Shown piece after piece: positions 46,140 to 56,500 of a DNA stretch of 64,000 nucleotides (position 1 is the first letter of the stretch; every line of letters starts with the position of its first letter). The position numbers and the translations under genes are program-made. The stretch lies in the NCBI GenBank assembly GCA_963835465.1, contig CAWIFR010000002.1, positions 434,001 through 498,000 on the forward strand. Direction: 5' to 3'. The stretch comes from Bog-756 sp963835465. Its GTDB lineage: Bacteria > Actinomycetota > Acidimicrobiia > Acidimicrobiales > RAAP-2. The notes under the pieces are model-generated. The model was not told the origin of the DNA, searched no databases, and saw only the letters and a program-made list of their open reading frames with translations.

Positions 46140-46352
46140 GCTCACCTCGGTGCTGCGGTTGTGATCGCTCTCCTTCAGCTATCGGTTGCAACTGGTGGTG
46201 ACTTAAGGGAAAGGGGACCCCGGCACCGGCCCTGGGAGTCGGCCTGCGGACGACCCGGGTGGCCCAGGCCGGCACCCCGACGCAGAGGGGAACGGTTCCG
46301 GCTCATGCCGACGCCCGAAGCGTTGGCGGGTGGACGATGGGAGAATGGCGGG

Positions 46353-47744
46353 ATGAGACAGGCGACCCCGGCAGAGCGGGCGGAGTTCGGGAGGCAGGCC
46401 CGGGCCACCATGCCCCGGTCCAGCCACGGGGGGTGGGAGGCGCCGACGGGGCGGTCGGACCCGTTGGAGATCCTGGCCCTCCAGGCCACCACCCGCCAAC
46501 CGGACCTGGTGCCCATCCGCTACGGCCGGATGGCGGCGTCCCCCTTCGCCTTCTTCCGGGGGGCCGCCGCGGTCATGGCGGCGGATCTGGCCGCCATTCC
46601 CCCCACCGGGCTCGAGGTGCAGCTGTGCGGCGACGCCCACCTGTCCAACTTTGGCGGCTTCGCGTCGCCCGAGCGCGAGTTCATCTTCGACGTCAACGAC
46701 TTCGACGAGACCATCCCGGGTCCCTTCGAGTGGGATCTGAAGCGCCTGGCGGCCAGCCTTGAGATCGCCGGCCGCAGCCGCCAGTTCGACGAGGCCACCC
46801 GGCGATCGGTGGTGAGCGGGGGGACCTGTTCCTACCGCCGGGCCATGCGCGAGTTCGCCCAGATGCGAGACCTGGACATCTGGTACACGCACCTGGACGC
46901 CACGCTGATCGCCCAGCGCTGGGGGGACCAGGCCAGTCGCAAGTTGATCGAGAACTTCCAGCGCCGAATGGCCAAGGCCCAGTCGAAGGACCACCTGGCC
47001 GCGCTGGCCAAACTCACCCACGAGGTCGACGGGAAGCTTCGCTTCGTCGACAATCCCCCACTGATGATGCCGGCCGAGTCCTTGTTCACCGACGTGTACT
47101 CCAGCCAGACCGTGGGGAACCTCTACGACGCCCTGGTCCAGTACCGCAGCACCCTGTCCGGCGATCGGCAGCGCCTCCTCGAGAAGTACGAATTCACCGA
47201 TCTGGCCCGCAAGGTCGTCGGGGTGGGGAGCGTCGGGACCCGGTGTTGGGTGGCCCTGTTCGTGGGCCGGGATCAGGACGACCCGCTGTTTCTCCAGATC
47301 AAGGAGGCCGAGGCCGCCGTCGGCGAGGCGTTCCTCGGGCCGAGTGAGTACTCCCATCATGGGCAGCGGGTGGTCGAGGGCCAGCGCCTGATGCAGGGGG
47401 CCAGCGATATCTTTCTCGGCTGGGACAGCTTCACCGGCGACGACGGGGCCAGCCGCCACTTCTACGTGCGCCAGATGTGGGACTGGAAGTTCTCGGTCGA
47501 CATCGACACCATGACCCCCGAGGCCCTGCGCATCTACGCCGAGATCTGCGGGTGGACGCTGGCCCGGGCCCATGCCCGGTCCGGGGACCCCATCGCCATG
47601 GGGGCCTACCTGGGCGCTGGGGACCGGTTCGATCGGGCCATGGTGGAGTTCGCGTCGTCGTACGCCGACCAGAACCAACGGGACTTCGATGCCCTGACCG
47701 CGGCGGTGGCGAGGGGCACGGTCGACGCCGTGCCCGGAGTCTGA
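46353..47744 (+). CDS. DUF2252 family protein
   Basis: A 463-residue protein of the DUF2252 family, which has a kinase-like fold but no proven activity. Conserved stretches are PIRYGRMAASPFAFFRGAA, LCGDAHLSNFGGFASPE (resembling the HGDxHxxN loop of aminoglycoside-phosphotransferase-like kinases) and FDVNDFDETIPGPFEWDLKR. The HxxN and D-x-D-arrangement fit an ATP-dependent small-molecule kinase, by inference. The ATG at 46353 matches the usual family start; longer in-frame starts add an Arg/Pro-rich segment of no resemblance. Confidence 0.88.
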   Translation: MRQATPAERAEFGRQARATMPRSSHGGWEAPTGRSDPLEILALQATTRQPDLVPIRYGRMAASPFAFFRGAAAVMAADLAAIPPTGLEVQLCGDAHLSNFGGFASPEREFIFDVNDFDETIPGPFEWDLKRLAASLEIAGRSRQFDEATRRSVVSGGTCSYRRAMREFAQMRDLDIWYTHLDATLIAQRWGDQASRKLIENFQRRMAKAQSKDHLAALAKLTHEVDGKLRFVDNPPLMMPAESLFTDVYSSQTVGNLYDALVQYRSTLSGDRQRLLEKYEFTDLARKVVGVGSVGTRCWVALFVGRDQDDPLFLQIKEAEAAVGEAFLGPSEYSHHGQRVVEGQRLMQGASDIFLGWDSFTGDDGASRHFYVRQMWDWKFSVDIDTMTPEALRIYAEICGWTLARAHARSGDPIAMGAYLGAGDRFDRAMVEFASSYADQNQRDFDALTAAVARGTVDAVPGV

Positions 47745-47769
47745 CCGGTTGTGGTCGTGACCCCCGGGG

Positions 47770-48931
47770 TCAACCCGGGGGGCGCCGGACCGCCACGGTC
47801 CAGTCGATGTCGATGGCCCGGTTGGTGAAGATCCGCGGCCGGCCCACCGTGGCGGGCCGGTCGGTGGTCCACTCGGCCGGGGACGCCATGGTGAGGCCGG
47901 CCAGACCGCGCAGGGCATCGTCGTAGCCGGAGCGTATCCAGGCGAACCGGCGCCAGCACCGCTCCCTCTGGTCCTCGGGGACCGGGAGCAGGGGATGGAG
48001 CCGGTCCAGCGCGGCGAGGTACTCGTCCCGACCCACCGAGATGGCGGGAGCCGGCTCGGACGACCGGGCCACCAGGTCGATGACCAGGGGGGGACGGTCG
48101 ATGGGCAGCCCGACCGAGCGACCGATGGCCACCAGGGTGGGAAGGCCGTAGGCCAGGGCCAGCATCGGGCCCCTGATCTCGTCGGCGGCGTGGTCCTCGG
48201 TGTTGAAGTCCGACGCCGACAGCAGCAGGACCGCGGCGTCGAGCAGGGAGCCCACCGACGCCACCCATGAGTCGTCGGGCCAGGCCTCGGGGAAGTAGCA
48301 CAGGGCAGGGAAGGCGGTGTGGGTCTGGTCGAGTTCGAGCATCCAGTTGGCTGACGTCCGCCACAGGTCGGGATTGTCGAGGGCGTCGAGGAGCTGCAGG
48401 TTGGCGAGCAGGCTGACCGGTGAGGGTGGGGTACCGGCGAACGGCTTCAGCACGGCGATCCCCTTCTCCCGTTCGTGATGGGCCGCGTAGATGGTGGGTA
48501 GGTAACTGATCAGGAGGGCCACCAGCCCCAGCCCGATGGTTGCCTCCACGAAGGTCAGCCAGATCCGGGTCGTCCCGTCCGGTTCGGCGAACCCCAGCGT
48601 GAACAGCGAGGACCCGCTGATCTCGAACGCTCGCTGGGCGGTGTCGTGGCTGATGGCCCAGAAGACGAACGAGAAGCCGAAGGTGACCGTGAGCATCCAG
48701 GCCAGGGGCAGGCTGACCAGGGCCACCGGGGCGTAGAGGCCACGCAGATTGGCCCGCCGCTCCTCGTTCCTCCACTGGTGGACGAGGATCCGGTCGGCCA
48801 CGGCGAAGACGAACCGGGCGATACGGGTGAATCCGTCGCGCGGGGAGCACGACGGTCTCCAGGGCCGAGATCAGCACGGCGAAGACCAGCACCACCCCGA
48901 CGATGGCCGCGAGGAGGTGCACGGCGATCAT
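47770..48931 (-). CDS. Ion-channel-like membrane protein (frameshifted)
   Basis: About 386 residues. The first span (LLAAIVGVVLVFAVLISALE) lies in one frame; after a surplus base near 48841 the second continues with FTRIARFVFAVADRILVH, two spans flanking SSLFTLGFAEPDG, which resembles a potassium-channel pore loop, and a 230-residue cytoplasmic part. The pore-like TLGF replaces the TVGYG filter, so ion type is open. It lies 19 bases after the ClC gene on the same strand and is probably co-transcribed with it; GAAGGAG is seen before the ATG. Confidence 0.65.
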
Positions 48932-48950
48932 CGGCTCCCGGCTCCTTCGG

Positions 48951-50375
48951 TCACGGTGACGGCGGCGCAGGTTGGGCAGCGGGGACCGAAGCGGCCCCCC
49001 CGCTCCTCAGGTCGGCCGGTGTGGCAGGAAGCCACGCGCTGACCACATAGGTGACCACGACCGCCACGATGACCAGCGGCGCCACACTGAGTCCGTCGCT
49101 GGACAGCAGCAGGGTGGGCAGCAGGGTGGACGTCATGGGCAGCTTCAGCATGACGGTGGCCATGGCCCCGATGCCCATGGCCACCGCCGGCACCAGGACC
49201 AGACCGGGGAGGTGGGAGGCGGCCACCCCGATGACCCCGCCGATGAACATGGCTGGGAAGATGGGACCGCCCCGGAAGCTGGACAGCGACAGTGCGTAGG
49301 CCACCGCCTTGCAGACGGCCAGCAGGACCAGCGCCCCCACGGTCCAGTGGGAGGCATTGAGGACGACTTCGGGAAGCGCCGACTGACCCGAGAAGAGCAC
49401 GTCGGAGAGACTGTGTCCGGCCACCTCGACGAACAGGATGGCCACTGCCCCGACGCCCAGGCCCATCACCGGGGTGAGGAGCAGCCTCCGCCGCTCGACG
49501 ATGGGTTGCAGGAAGAGGGCGAGGAGACGGATGGCCGTGCCCAGCCCGGCGGCCACCAGCCCGAAGGCGATGGCCCAGAGGAACATGACCCCGGTGGGGT
49601 GGCTGAACGGCGGCAGCCCGGGGATGGCCAGGGAGAAGCTGCCGAACCCGGTGAGCGAGTCGAGGCCGATGAAGATGAGGGTGCCGATGCCGGCGGCCAG
49701 GAGGCCGGGCACCAACACCAGGCCGAGCACCGGACCGCCCAACCCGGAGGCCTCCATCAGCAAGAAGGCTCCGACGATAGGTGAGCCCAGCAGCGCACTG
49801 ATGGCCGCGAAGCTTCCGGCCGAGGCGATGACCACGGCGGCAGTGGGTGGCGCATCCCGCTTGGCCAGGTGGACAGCGAGCGCACCCAGGCCGCCGCCGA
49901 TGGCGATCAACGGGGCCTCGGGACCTAGCACCACCCCGAGGCTGAGGGTGGCGAGCGAGGCCAGGAACACGCCGGGAAGCTCGGCCGCCGTGGGGGCACC
50001 TCCGGCCTTGAACCCCTCGGCCGGCTCGTGGCCAGCGGTGCCGGGGAGGTACTGGATCGTGGCGCCGACGAGTACACCGCTGATGGCCAGGAGGGGAAGC
50101 GGCCACCACACCGGCGTAGCGCTGAATCCCAGCTCCTGGGGGAGCGAGGTGAAGAACCAGTTCTGGAGTAGGGCGACCAGCTTCAAGAAGAAGTAGGCCA
50201 CCGCCGAGATAGGCACGCCGATGAGCGCGGATAGCACCAGGATCTGCACGTAGCTGCGGGAGCGCAGCATGGCCATGGGGTCGGCGGCGACCGCGGCCGC
50301 CGCGGCGGTCGGTGACGGTGCCTCGGCTGGAGCTGGCGCATCGGCGGTCGGGTCGGTCGGAGGCGTGGTGGTCAT
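48951..50375 (-). CDS. ClC-type chloride channel/antiporter
   Basis: A 474-residue member of the ClC family with about ten membrane segments. The selectivity motifs are recognisable but altered: LLGSPIVGAFLL for GSGIP, LGPEAPLIAIGG for GREGP with the gating glutamate kept, and SSFRGGPIFPAMFIGG for GSFxxGxFxP. The kept glutamate suggests a proton-coupled antiporter. N- and C-terminal tails are Ala/Pro-rich. It starts a two-gene unit with the channel-like protein. Confidence 0.85.
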   Translation of the reverse strand: MTTTPPTDPTADAPAPAEAPSPTAAAAAVAADPMAMLRSRSYVQILVLSALIGVPISAVAYFFLKLVALLQNWFFTSLPQELGFSATPVWWPLPLLAISGVLVGATIQYLPGTAGHEPAEGFKAGGAPTAAELPGVFLASLATLSLGVVLGPEAPLIAIGGGLGALAVHLAKRDAPPTAAVVIASAGSFAAISALLGSPIVGAFLLMEASGLGGPVLGLVLVPGLLAAGIGTLIFIGLDSLTGFGSFSLAIPGLPPFSHPTGVMFLWAIAFGLVAAGLGTAIRLLALFLQPIVERRRLLLTPVMGLGVGAVAILFVEVAGHSLSDVLFSGQSALPEVVLNASHWTVGALVLLAVCKAVAYALSLSSFRGGPIFPAMFIGGVIGVAASHLPGLVLVPAVAMGIGAMATVMLKLPMTSTLLPTLLLSSDGLSVAPLVIVAVVVTYVVSAWLPATPADLRSGGAASVPAAQPAPPSP

Positions 50376-50717
50376 CGGTCGGACCCGCCCGGGGTGGTCG
50401 CTGGACCTCCGCCGGCCCCCGGTCGGGAGGCCATGCCGATGATGTTCGGTCCCACTCTGAGCACGGATCCCCTTCCGTCGACGCTGTCTGTGCCGAGGAC
50501 ACTAATGGCCACCGGCTGGCCCACGGTGGGAGTGGGCGTGCCGGCGCCACCTCGGGGCCGCCACGCATCCCCGCCGGCCGGGGAGTGGAGCAACGGGTGG
50601 TGCCATGGACGGTCGGAAACAACACTGTGACCAGGAGGGAGCAGGGCAATCACCCCCAAATTGCCTGTTTGGCCGCTAAGGTGGCTAGTTGTCCCCAATC
50701 AAGGAGCAACACCGATC
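50376..50717. other. 342-base divergent intergenic region
   Basis: It separates the minus-strand ClC gene from the plus-strand SHOCT gene and should hold promoters for both. TAAGGT at 50677-50682 is a likely -10 box for the rightward gene, about 35 bases before its ATG, and AAGGAG is at 50701. Nothing else could be named. Confidence 0.5.
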
Positions 50718-51116
50718 ATGCTTGCTTACACGTATCCGCTGCTCAGCATCTTCTGGACGATGTTGGAGTTCTTCTTCTTCGTCCTGTGGATCTGGCTGCT
50801 CATCTACATCTTCATGGACATCTTCCGGAGCCACGACATGGGCGGGTTCGCCAAGGCTCTGTGGGTTCTGTTCGTGATCATCCTCCCGTTCCTCGGCGTG
50901 CTGGTCTATCTCATCGCTCGCGGCGGGAGCATGCACGAGCGGGCCGAGAAGCAGGCCGAGGCCCAGCAGAAGGCCTTCGACGACTATGTCAAGAAGACGG
51001 CCGGTGCCTCGGGGGGAGACTCGGCCGACCAGCTGGCGAAGCTGGCCGACCTGAAGGCCAAGGGCGTGCTCACCGACGCCGAGTTCGAGGCTGAGAAGGC
51101 CAAGATCCTGAGCTGA
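50718..51116 (+). CDS. PLDc_N-like two-span membrane protein with C-terminal SHOCT domain
   Basis: A 132-residue protein. Two membrane spans (about 5-32 and 46-68) enclose IFMDIFRSHDMGGFAKALW, the pattern of the PLDc_N family; a charged helix follows; the end, LAKLADLKAKGVLTDAEFEAEKAKIL, is a SHOCT domain. Both parts occur in small actinobacterial envelope proteins without assigned function. AAGGAG is 11 bases before the ATG. Two hairpins follow the stop. Confidence 0.85.
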   Translation: MLAYTYPLLSIFWTMLEFFFFVLWIWLLIYIFMDIFRSHDMGGFAKALWVLFVIILPFLGVLVYLIARGGSMHERAEKQAEAQQKAFDDYVKKTAGASGGDSADQLAKLADLKAKGVLTDAEFEAEKAKILS

Positions 51117-51134
51117 GCGACACCGCAGTTGGCC

Positions 51135-51161
51135 GGAACGGACGGCCCGTCCGTCCGTTCC
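51135..51161 (+). terminator. Hairpin after the SHOCT gene
   Basis: GGAACGGACGG and CCGTCCGTTCC pair perfectly over 11 bases around a 5-base loop, 18 bases after the stop. A second, looser hairpin (ACGACAGCCG at 51163 with CGGCTGTCGT at 51195) follows at once. Confidence 0.6.
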
Positions 51162-51312
51162 CACGACAGCCGTTCCCGGTGCTGATGCCCGGGGCGGCTG
51201 TCGTCGCGTCCGGCCCCGTTTCGGGAGCGCCCCGGTCGACCCGGATCCTCCCCGCCCGGTGCTCTGGCAACACCTGTTCCAGAAGGTCCCGGCCCGGCCG
51301 AAGCACCGCCGA

Positions 51313-51318
51313 TACAGT
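51313..51318 (+). promoter_or_regulatory. -10 box for the 51.3 kb membrane protein
   Basis: TACAGT lies 6 bases before the GTG at 51325 and selects that start over one at 51259. Confidence 0.45.
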
Positions 51319-51324
51319 GGCCCG

Positions 51325-52635
51325 GTGGCCCCTGACGACGAGCAACCCACTCCCGACGTGCAAGCCCTGCAGCACACGGTCGAGGAGCTGAAGTCGGAGA
51401 ACGAGCAACTTCGAGAGGCCGAGGCGGCCAAGACGCCCGACAAGGGTCCCCGGTGGCGGCGGATCACATCGTGGGTGCTGGTGGTGCTGGCCTGTCTGCT
51501 GGCTGTGATCTCGGTGTTCGTGGTCTTCGCCCGTAACCAGCTACTCAACACCGACGCGTACGTCAGCACCGTGGCCCCGCTGGCCTCCGATCCGGCCATC
51601 CAGACCCAGGTGGCCACCCGGGTCAGCCAGGAGCTGATCGCTCGTACCAATCTGCAGGAACGGGTGAAGAGCGCCCTGCCGGACCGGGCGGGCTTCCTGG
51701 TGACGCCCATCACCGACGAGGTGCAGAAGGCCACCTACTCCATCACCCTCAGGTTGGTGCAGTCGCCCAAGTTCGAGCAGCTGTGGATCGCTGCCAACCG
51801 GGCCTCCCACAAACAGTTGGTGGCGGTGTTGACCGGCACCCAGCAAGGGGCGGTGAGCACGAAGGACGGCAAGATCACCGTCGACCTCGGGCAGGTGGAG
51901 CTGACCGTCAAGAAGGAGCTGGCGGCCAAGGGGATCACCGTGTTCAACAAGGTGCCTGCAGTCAAAGGACTCAACTTCGTGCTGTTCCAGTCGAACGACC
52001 TGGTCCGCATCCAGAAGCTGGTCAAGTTCCTCAACAAGCTCGCCGTAGTGCTGCCCATCATCACGTTGCTGGGCTTCGCCGGCGCGGTCGTGTTGGCCCG
52101 GAACCGGCGGCGCGGACTGGTGCGGGCGGCGGTCGGCCTGGCCCTGTCGATGGCGGTGATCCTGGTGGCCATCGCGGTGGGCCGCAACCAGTACATCGCC
52201 GGACTCCAGCCGCCCCAGTCGCCGCAAGCGGCCTCCGCGGTGATCGACACGGTCACGTCGAACCTGCGCGACGCCGTCCGCCTGATCCTGATCCTGGCCG
52301 CCTTGGTGGCCATCGGCGCGCTGGTGGCCGGCAACGCCTGGGTCCGGGCCAAGGTCGGCGACATGAAGAAGCCCGGCTGGGCCACCGGTGGTCCGGTCCA
52401 CGATTTCGTGGCCCCTCACCGCAAGGGCCTCCAGTGGGGAGTCCTGGCCCTCGGCCTGCTGATTCTGGTGATCTGGAGCAATCCCACCACGCTGGTGGCC
52501 ATCGTGGTGGTCGTGATCACCCTGGTGGCCATCGGACTCGTGGGACTGTTCGCCAGACGACGCTCGGACCCGGCGGCGGCTGATGCCACCGGGACCAGCC
52601 CGCCCATCGGCCCCGGGCCCGCCGCCGGGAGCTGA
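51325..52635 (+). CDS. Membrane protein of unknown function with N-terminal coiled coil
   Basis: A 436-residue protein I do not recognise by name. A short coiled coil (VQALQHTVEELKSENEQLRE) precedes a first span (about 49-70). A 170-residue outer region follows, with DAYVSTVAPLASDPAIQTQVA at its start; then two or three spans (around 240-300 and 315-340) and a last pair near the C-terminus. Similar multi-span proteins are common and uncharacterised in actinobacteria. The GTG is chosen for the -10 box 6 bases upstream. Its stop shares one base with the next ATG. Confidence 0.75.
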   Translation: MAPDDEQPTPDVQALQHTVEELKSENEQLREAEAAKTPDKGPRWRRITSWVLVVLACLLAVISVFVVFARNQLLNTDAYVSTVAPLASDPAIQTQVATRVSQELIARTNLQERVKSALPDRAGFLVTPITDEVQKATYSITLRLVQSPKFEQLWIAANRASHKQLVAVLTGTQQGAVSTKDGKITVDLGQVELTVKKELAAKGITVFNKVPAVKGLNFVLFQSNDLVRIQKLVKFLNKLAVVLPIITLLGFAGAVVLARNRRRGLVRAAVGLALSMAVILVAIAVGRNQYIAGLQPPQSPQAASAVIDTVTSNLRDAVRLILILAALVAIGALVAGNAWVRAKVGDMKKPGWATGGPVHDFVAPHRKGLQWGVLALGLLILVIWSNPTTLVAIVVVVITLVAIGLVGLFARRRSDPAAADATGTSPPIGPGPAAGS

Positions 52636-53506
52636 TGCAGGACCGGTCCTCCGGCCGCCCGGGGGCCCGGGCGTGGTGGCGGGTCATCGAACCGGTGCAT
52701 GCCGTCACGTACTTCGCCCCCGAGTCCCACCACGCCCTCGGGGCCGCCGGACTGCGGGGCTTTTGGATGGGGTACTTCGCAGCCCGCATCGCTCCGGTCG
52801 GTGCGGTGGGGCCGTCCACGGTGACGGCCACGTTCTTCAACTTCCATCCGTCGATGGTCCGGCGGTCGATCCCCGACGCCTGGTCCTTCGCCGATCCGGC
52901 CACCGTGCTGGCGGCCCGCCGCCGGGGGGCGGCGACGGCACTGCGCCGGCTGGACCCGAGCGTGGGGGACCGCGCTCCGCAGCTGGTCCCGTCCCTGCGG
53001 CGGGTGAGCGGGTCGGCCGATGGGGCCGGTCGGGTGCTGTTCGGCGCCAACCGGGCCCTGGACGTCGAACGGGATCCGGTGGAAGCACTGTGGCAGGCCT
53101 GTACCACCCTGCGGGAGCACCGTGGTGACGGCCACGTGGCCGCCCTGACCGCGGCCGGCCTCGACGGATGCCAGGCCCTGGTGCTCTTCGCACTGTCCGA
53201 GCAGCTGCCGGTGTCGATGTTCCTGGACAGCCGGGGCTGGTCAGCCGACGAGTGGGAGGGAGCCGGGGAGCGCTGGAGGGCCGCCAACTGGTGCAGGGTG
53301 ACCGGCTCACCCCTGAGGGGATCGAGCTCCGTCGCTCGATCGAGGCCACCACCGACGCCCTCGCCGGTGCGGCCTTCGACGTATTGGACCCGGTGGAGGC
53401 GGCCGACCTCTATGGGCTGCTCGCCGGCATCGCCGGGTCGGTGGAATCGGGAGGAGTGATCCCCTTCCCCAACCCGATGGGACTGCCGTCTTCCGGGTCG
53501 GGCTGA
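52635..53506 (+). CDS. SCO6745-like helix-turn-helix protein (frameshifted)
   Basis: About 290 residues in two frames. The first part, ARAWWRVIEPVHAVTYFAPE and GYFAARIAPVGAVG, is typical of an actinobacterial family named after Streptomyces SCO6745, which contains a winged-helix region. The end, GDRLTPEGIELRRSIEATTD, lies in the other frame. A missing base near 53271 explains the break. Role unknown; it is coupled to the membrane protein upstream. Confidence 0.7.
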
Positions 53507-53546
53507 GCAACCGGGCCGTCCCAACGGCATCGGACCCGGTTGGGAA

Positions 53547-56500
53547 TCAGGCAGCCGGTGTGGCCGGGCCCCTGGTCGATTCGTCCTTCCCGTCCCGGGC
53601 CTGGCCTCCGTCCCCGTCGCCGGGCTCTCGCTCGTCCTCCCAGCCCCCGAAGGAGGAGGCGATGAACGCCTCCGTCTCCTGTTGCGCAGCCAGTTGCCGT
53701 TTCTCTGCTCCCGCCGCCAGCAGGCGTCCCAGCACCGGGATCTCCCAGAGCGACTCGGCCCGCATGATGGCCATCACCACCGGAGCCAGGTGTTCGGCGG
53801 TGTCGAAGACGACGTAACGGGGGAGCCACTCGGGCTCGTACTTGGCGTTGAACCGCCACAGCGATTCGATCTGGGCGAAGCTCGAGAGCTTCTTCAGGAA
53901 CCACCGCTCGGCCCGCTGCATCGTGCCGTCGCCCTTGTCCCCCGACAGGGTAGAGCGAAGGGTGGCGAAGTTCAGGCTCAGTCCCTGGTACCCGCCGCCC
54001 CGCAGATACTCGATGGTCGAGACCAGTGCGAAGTCCAACAAGCCGTTGGGGTGATCCGCCGGGTCCCGACGCATCAGGTCCAGTGAGTAGCCGTTGATGC
54101 CCGGTGCCGGCACGAACTGGCACATGGCCGCGGCGGCACCATCCGGCCCGCGGACCACGGTCAGCAGCAGCCCGGTGTCACGGGGATCGAACACCCGGCC
54201 CAGCATCATGGAGAAGCCTCGTTCGTGCTCACCCTGGCGGCTCAGGCTCATGAGCGTGGCGAGCTCGTCCCGCAGCGTTGCCTCCAGGCGCGAGGGGTCG
54301 TGGAACGTCGCTGTGTATCCGTACTTCATGATGCGGTTATGGGCCTGACGCAGCCCTTTCATGCCTCCGCCCGACAAGGAGAAGGACTGCACCCGCACCA
54401 CGGCCTCGTCGCCCAGGTAGATGTTGTGCATCCCCGAGTCCCGGTAGACCGACAGCCAGTCCTCCCCGGCACCCATCACCGCTGTCACCCACCCGTGCTC
54501 GTCGGCGAATCTGCGGAACGCTCCCCATACCTGCTCCCGCTCATTCCGGGGCCCGATGGGGTCAGGCGAGATCAGGCACACGCCGCCGTAGACGGCATAG
54601 GCCACCAGGCTGTCCCGGTGGAAGAACCACTGCTTGTCCGAGCGCAGGGCGAAGTAGTCCAGGGTGGAGTCACCGTGGCGGCGGACGATGTCCCGGGCCC
54701 GGAATTCGGCGGCTCGGCCTGAGGTGAGCCGGCGGTCGACCACCGGACGGGTGAGGAGGAACAGTGTGAGGGCGATCAGCGAGAGTCCGACGACCAGGAG
54801 GGTCGGGGCCAGGAACCGGTCCGCCCGTCGGGGGAGAGCGATGGTGTGGATGCCCACCATCCGCTCGGACACCGCCCAGAGCGCCGTCCACCACGGGATC
54901 GTGGTGTGGACGTGGTCCCGATCGATGTTGGTGAAGAGCTCGATCGACGCCGTGGTGAACCCGATGATGCCGACGGCCCCCACGCCCAGGGCGATGAGGG
55001 CCGACCGAAGGGACGACCAGTCCGATGAGGCCTGGAAGTCCCGCCGATTGACCAGCAACAGGACGAGGACGGCGATGGCGAACAGGGACTCTTCGACGTC
55101 GGCCCCGGCGATGAGGTGGAGCAGGATGGTCCCCGACAGCAGGACCACGGCGACCCGCCAGGCGCGGCGCTGCCCCCGGAGGATCCCCCGGCCGAGGGCG
55201 ATGAGGGCCAGTCCGGCGATGGCGATGAGGGCCCCGGCCGCCACACTGGCCCGAAGGGGCAGGATCTGCAGTACGGCATGCAGGCGGCCCCGGAGCGGCG
55301 GCGTGATGGCGTCGAGGAGGTCGACGATCCCGGCGAAGAGGATGGCGGCGGATGCCCATCGACGGACACGACGGGTCCGCCGATGGGCCTTGCTCAGGTC
55401 GGGCGCCGCCGGCCACGACGCCCCCATGGGGTAGGAGGCGACCAGGGTCGGGTGCAGATTCCCGGCATGTCGACCGCGCATGACCACCCGCTCGATGGCA
55501 CTGGGTGACCGAGGCTCATGGCTCGCCAGCAGCAGGCGCACGTGCAGCTCGGCTCCCGTCTCCAGCTCGACCCAGCTCACCCACTCCTTCTGCAGGAACA
55601 CGGGAGGAAGGCCCAGACGGGCCCTTCGCTCCTCCACCACCTCGCCAGTGGCGCCCACGTTGGCGTAGAAGCCGACGCCGAGGTGGGTGAGTTCGGACTG
55701 AAAGGTGGCGGCCGTGATGAGGCCGGCATAGCCGCGGCCGACCAGGCGACGGGCGGCGTCCCGGGCGGCATCGTTGGCCCCGGCCTCAGGCCGGACGGAG
55801 TCGAGGGCTCCGCCGCCGAGGATTGACCACATGCGACGACTGAGCAGCCCGAGGACCACGGCCATCACTCCCAGGGCGACCAGGGCCACCAAGGCCGCGA
55901 CCAGGATCTGATCCACCGGATCGGCCTGGTGGGCGTGGCGCAGCGCCCGTGCCGGCAATCCTGAGCCCAGGTGCCCGAGCACCCAGGGGGTGAGCGCCAC
56001 CCGCAGGAGCCCGGCCACCGCGAACGGCACCAGCAACCACCAGGCGTAGCGACCGACCCGCCGGTAGAGCGTGCGGGAGACGACGAATCGCGACAGGCTC
56101 GAGGGGTCGCTGAGCCGATTGAGCCCGGCCAGCCATGGAGCGTCGTCGGTCGACTGGGCGGCCAACGAACGCCAGCCGCGGCCCGCAGCCGAATGGCCGA
56201 CCGCTCCGGGTTTGGCATCCGCTGCAGGATCGAACTCCGTTTCGGGTCCGCTGCAGCCGGGTGCGTAGGCGTGCTCGCCGGGCTCGATCCGGACCACCCG
56301 GACTCCGGTGGCCGTCTGGAGGTGGAGGTCGACCGGCCCGAGCTGCTCGACCCCGCGAGCGGTGATGGCGGCGATCACCTCGGGATCGGTGTCGTACCCG
56401 GGCTCATGGGTCCCGGTCTGGCGGATGACCCGCCGTTCGTCCTCGGCCAGGAAGCGGTTGAGCGCGTCGCTCAGCACCGGGTGGGCCGCCATCGTGCGAG

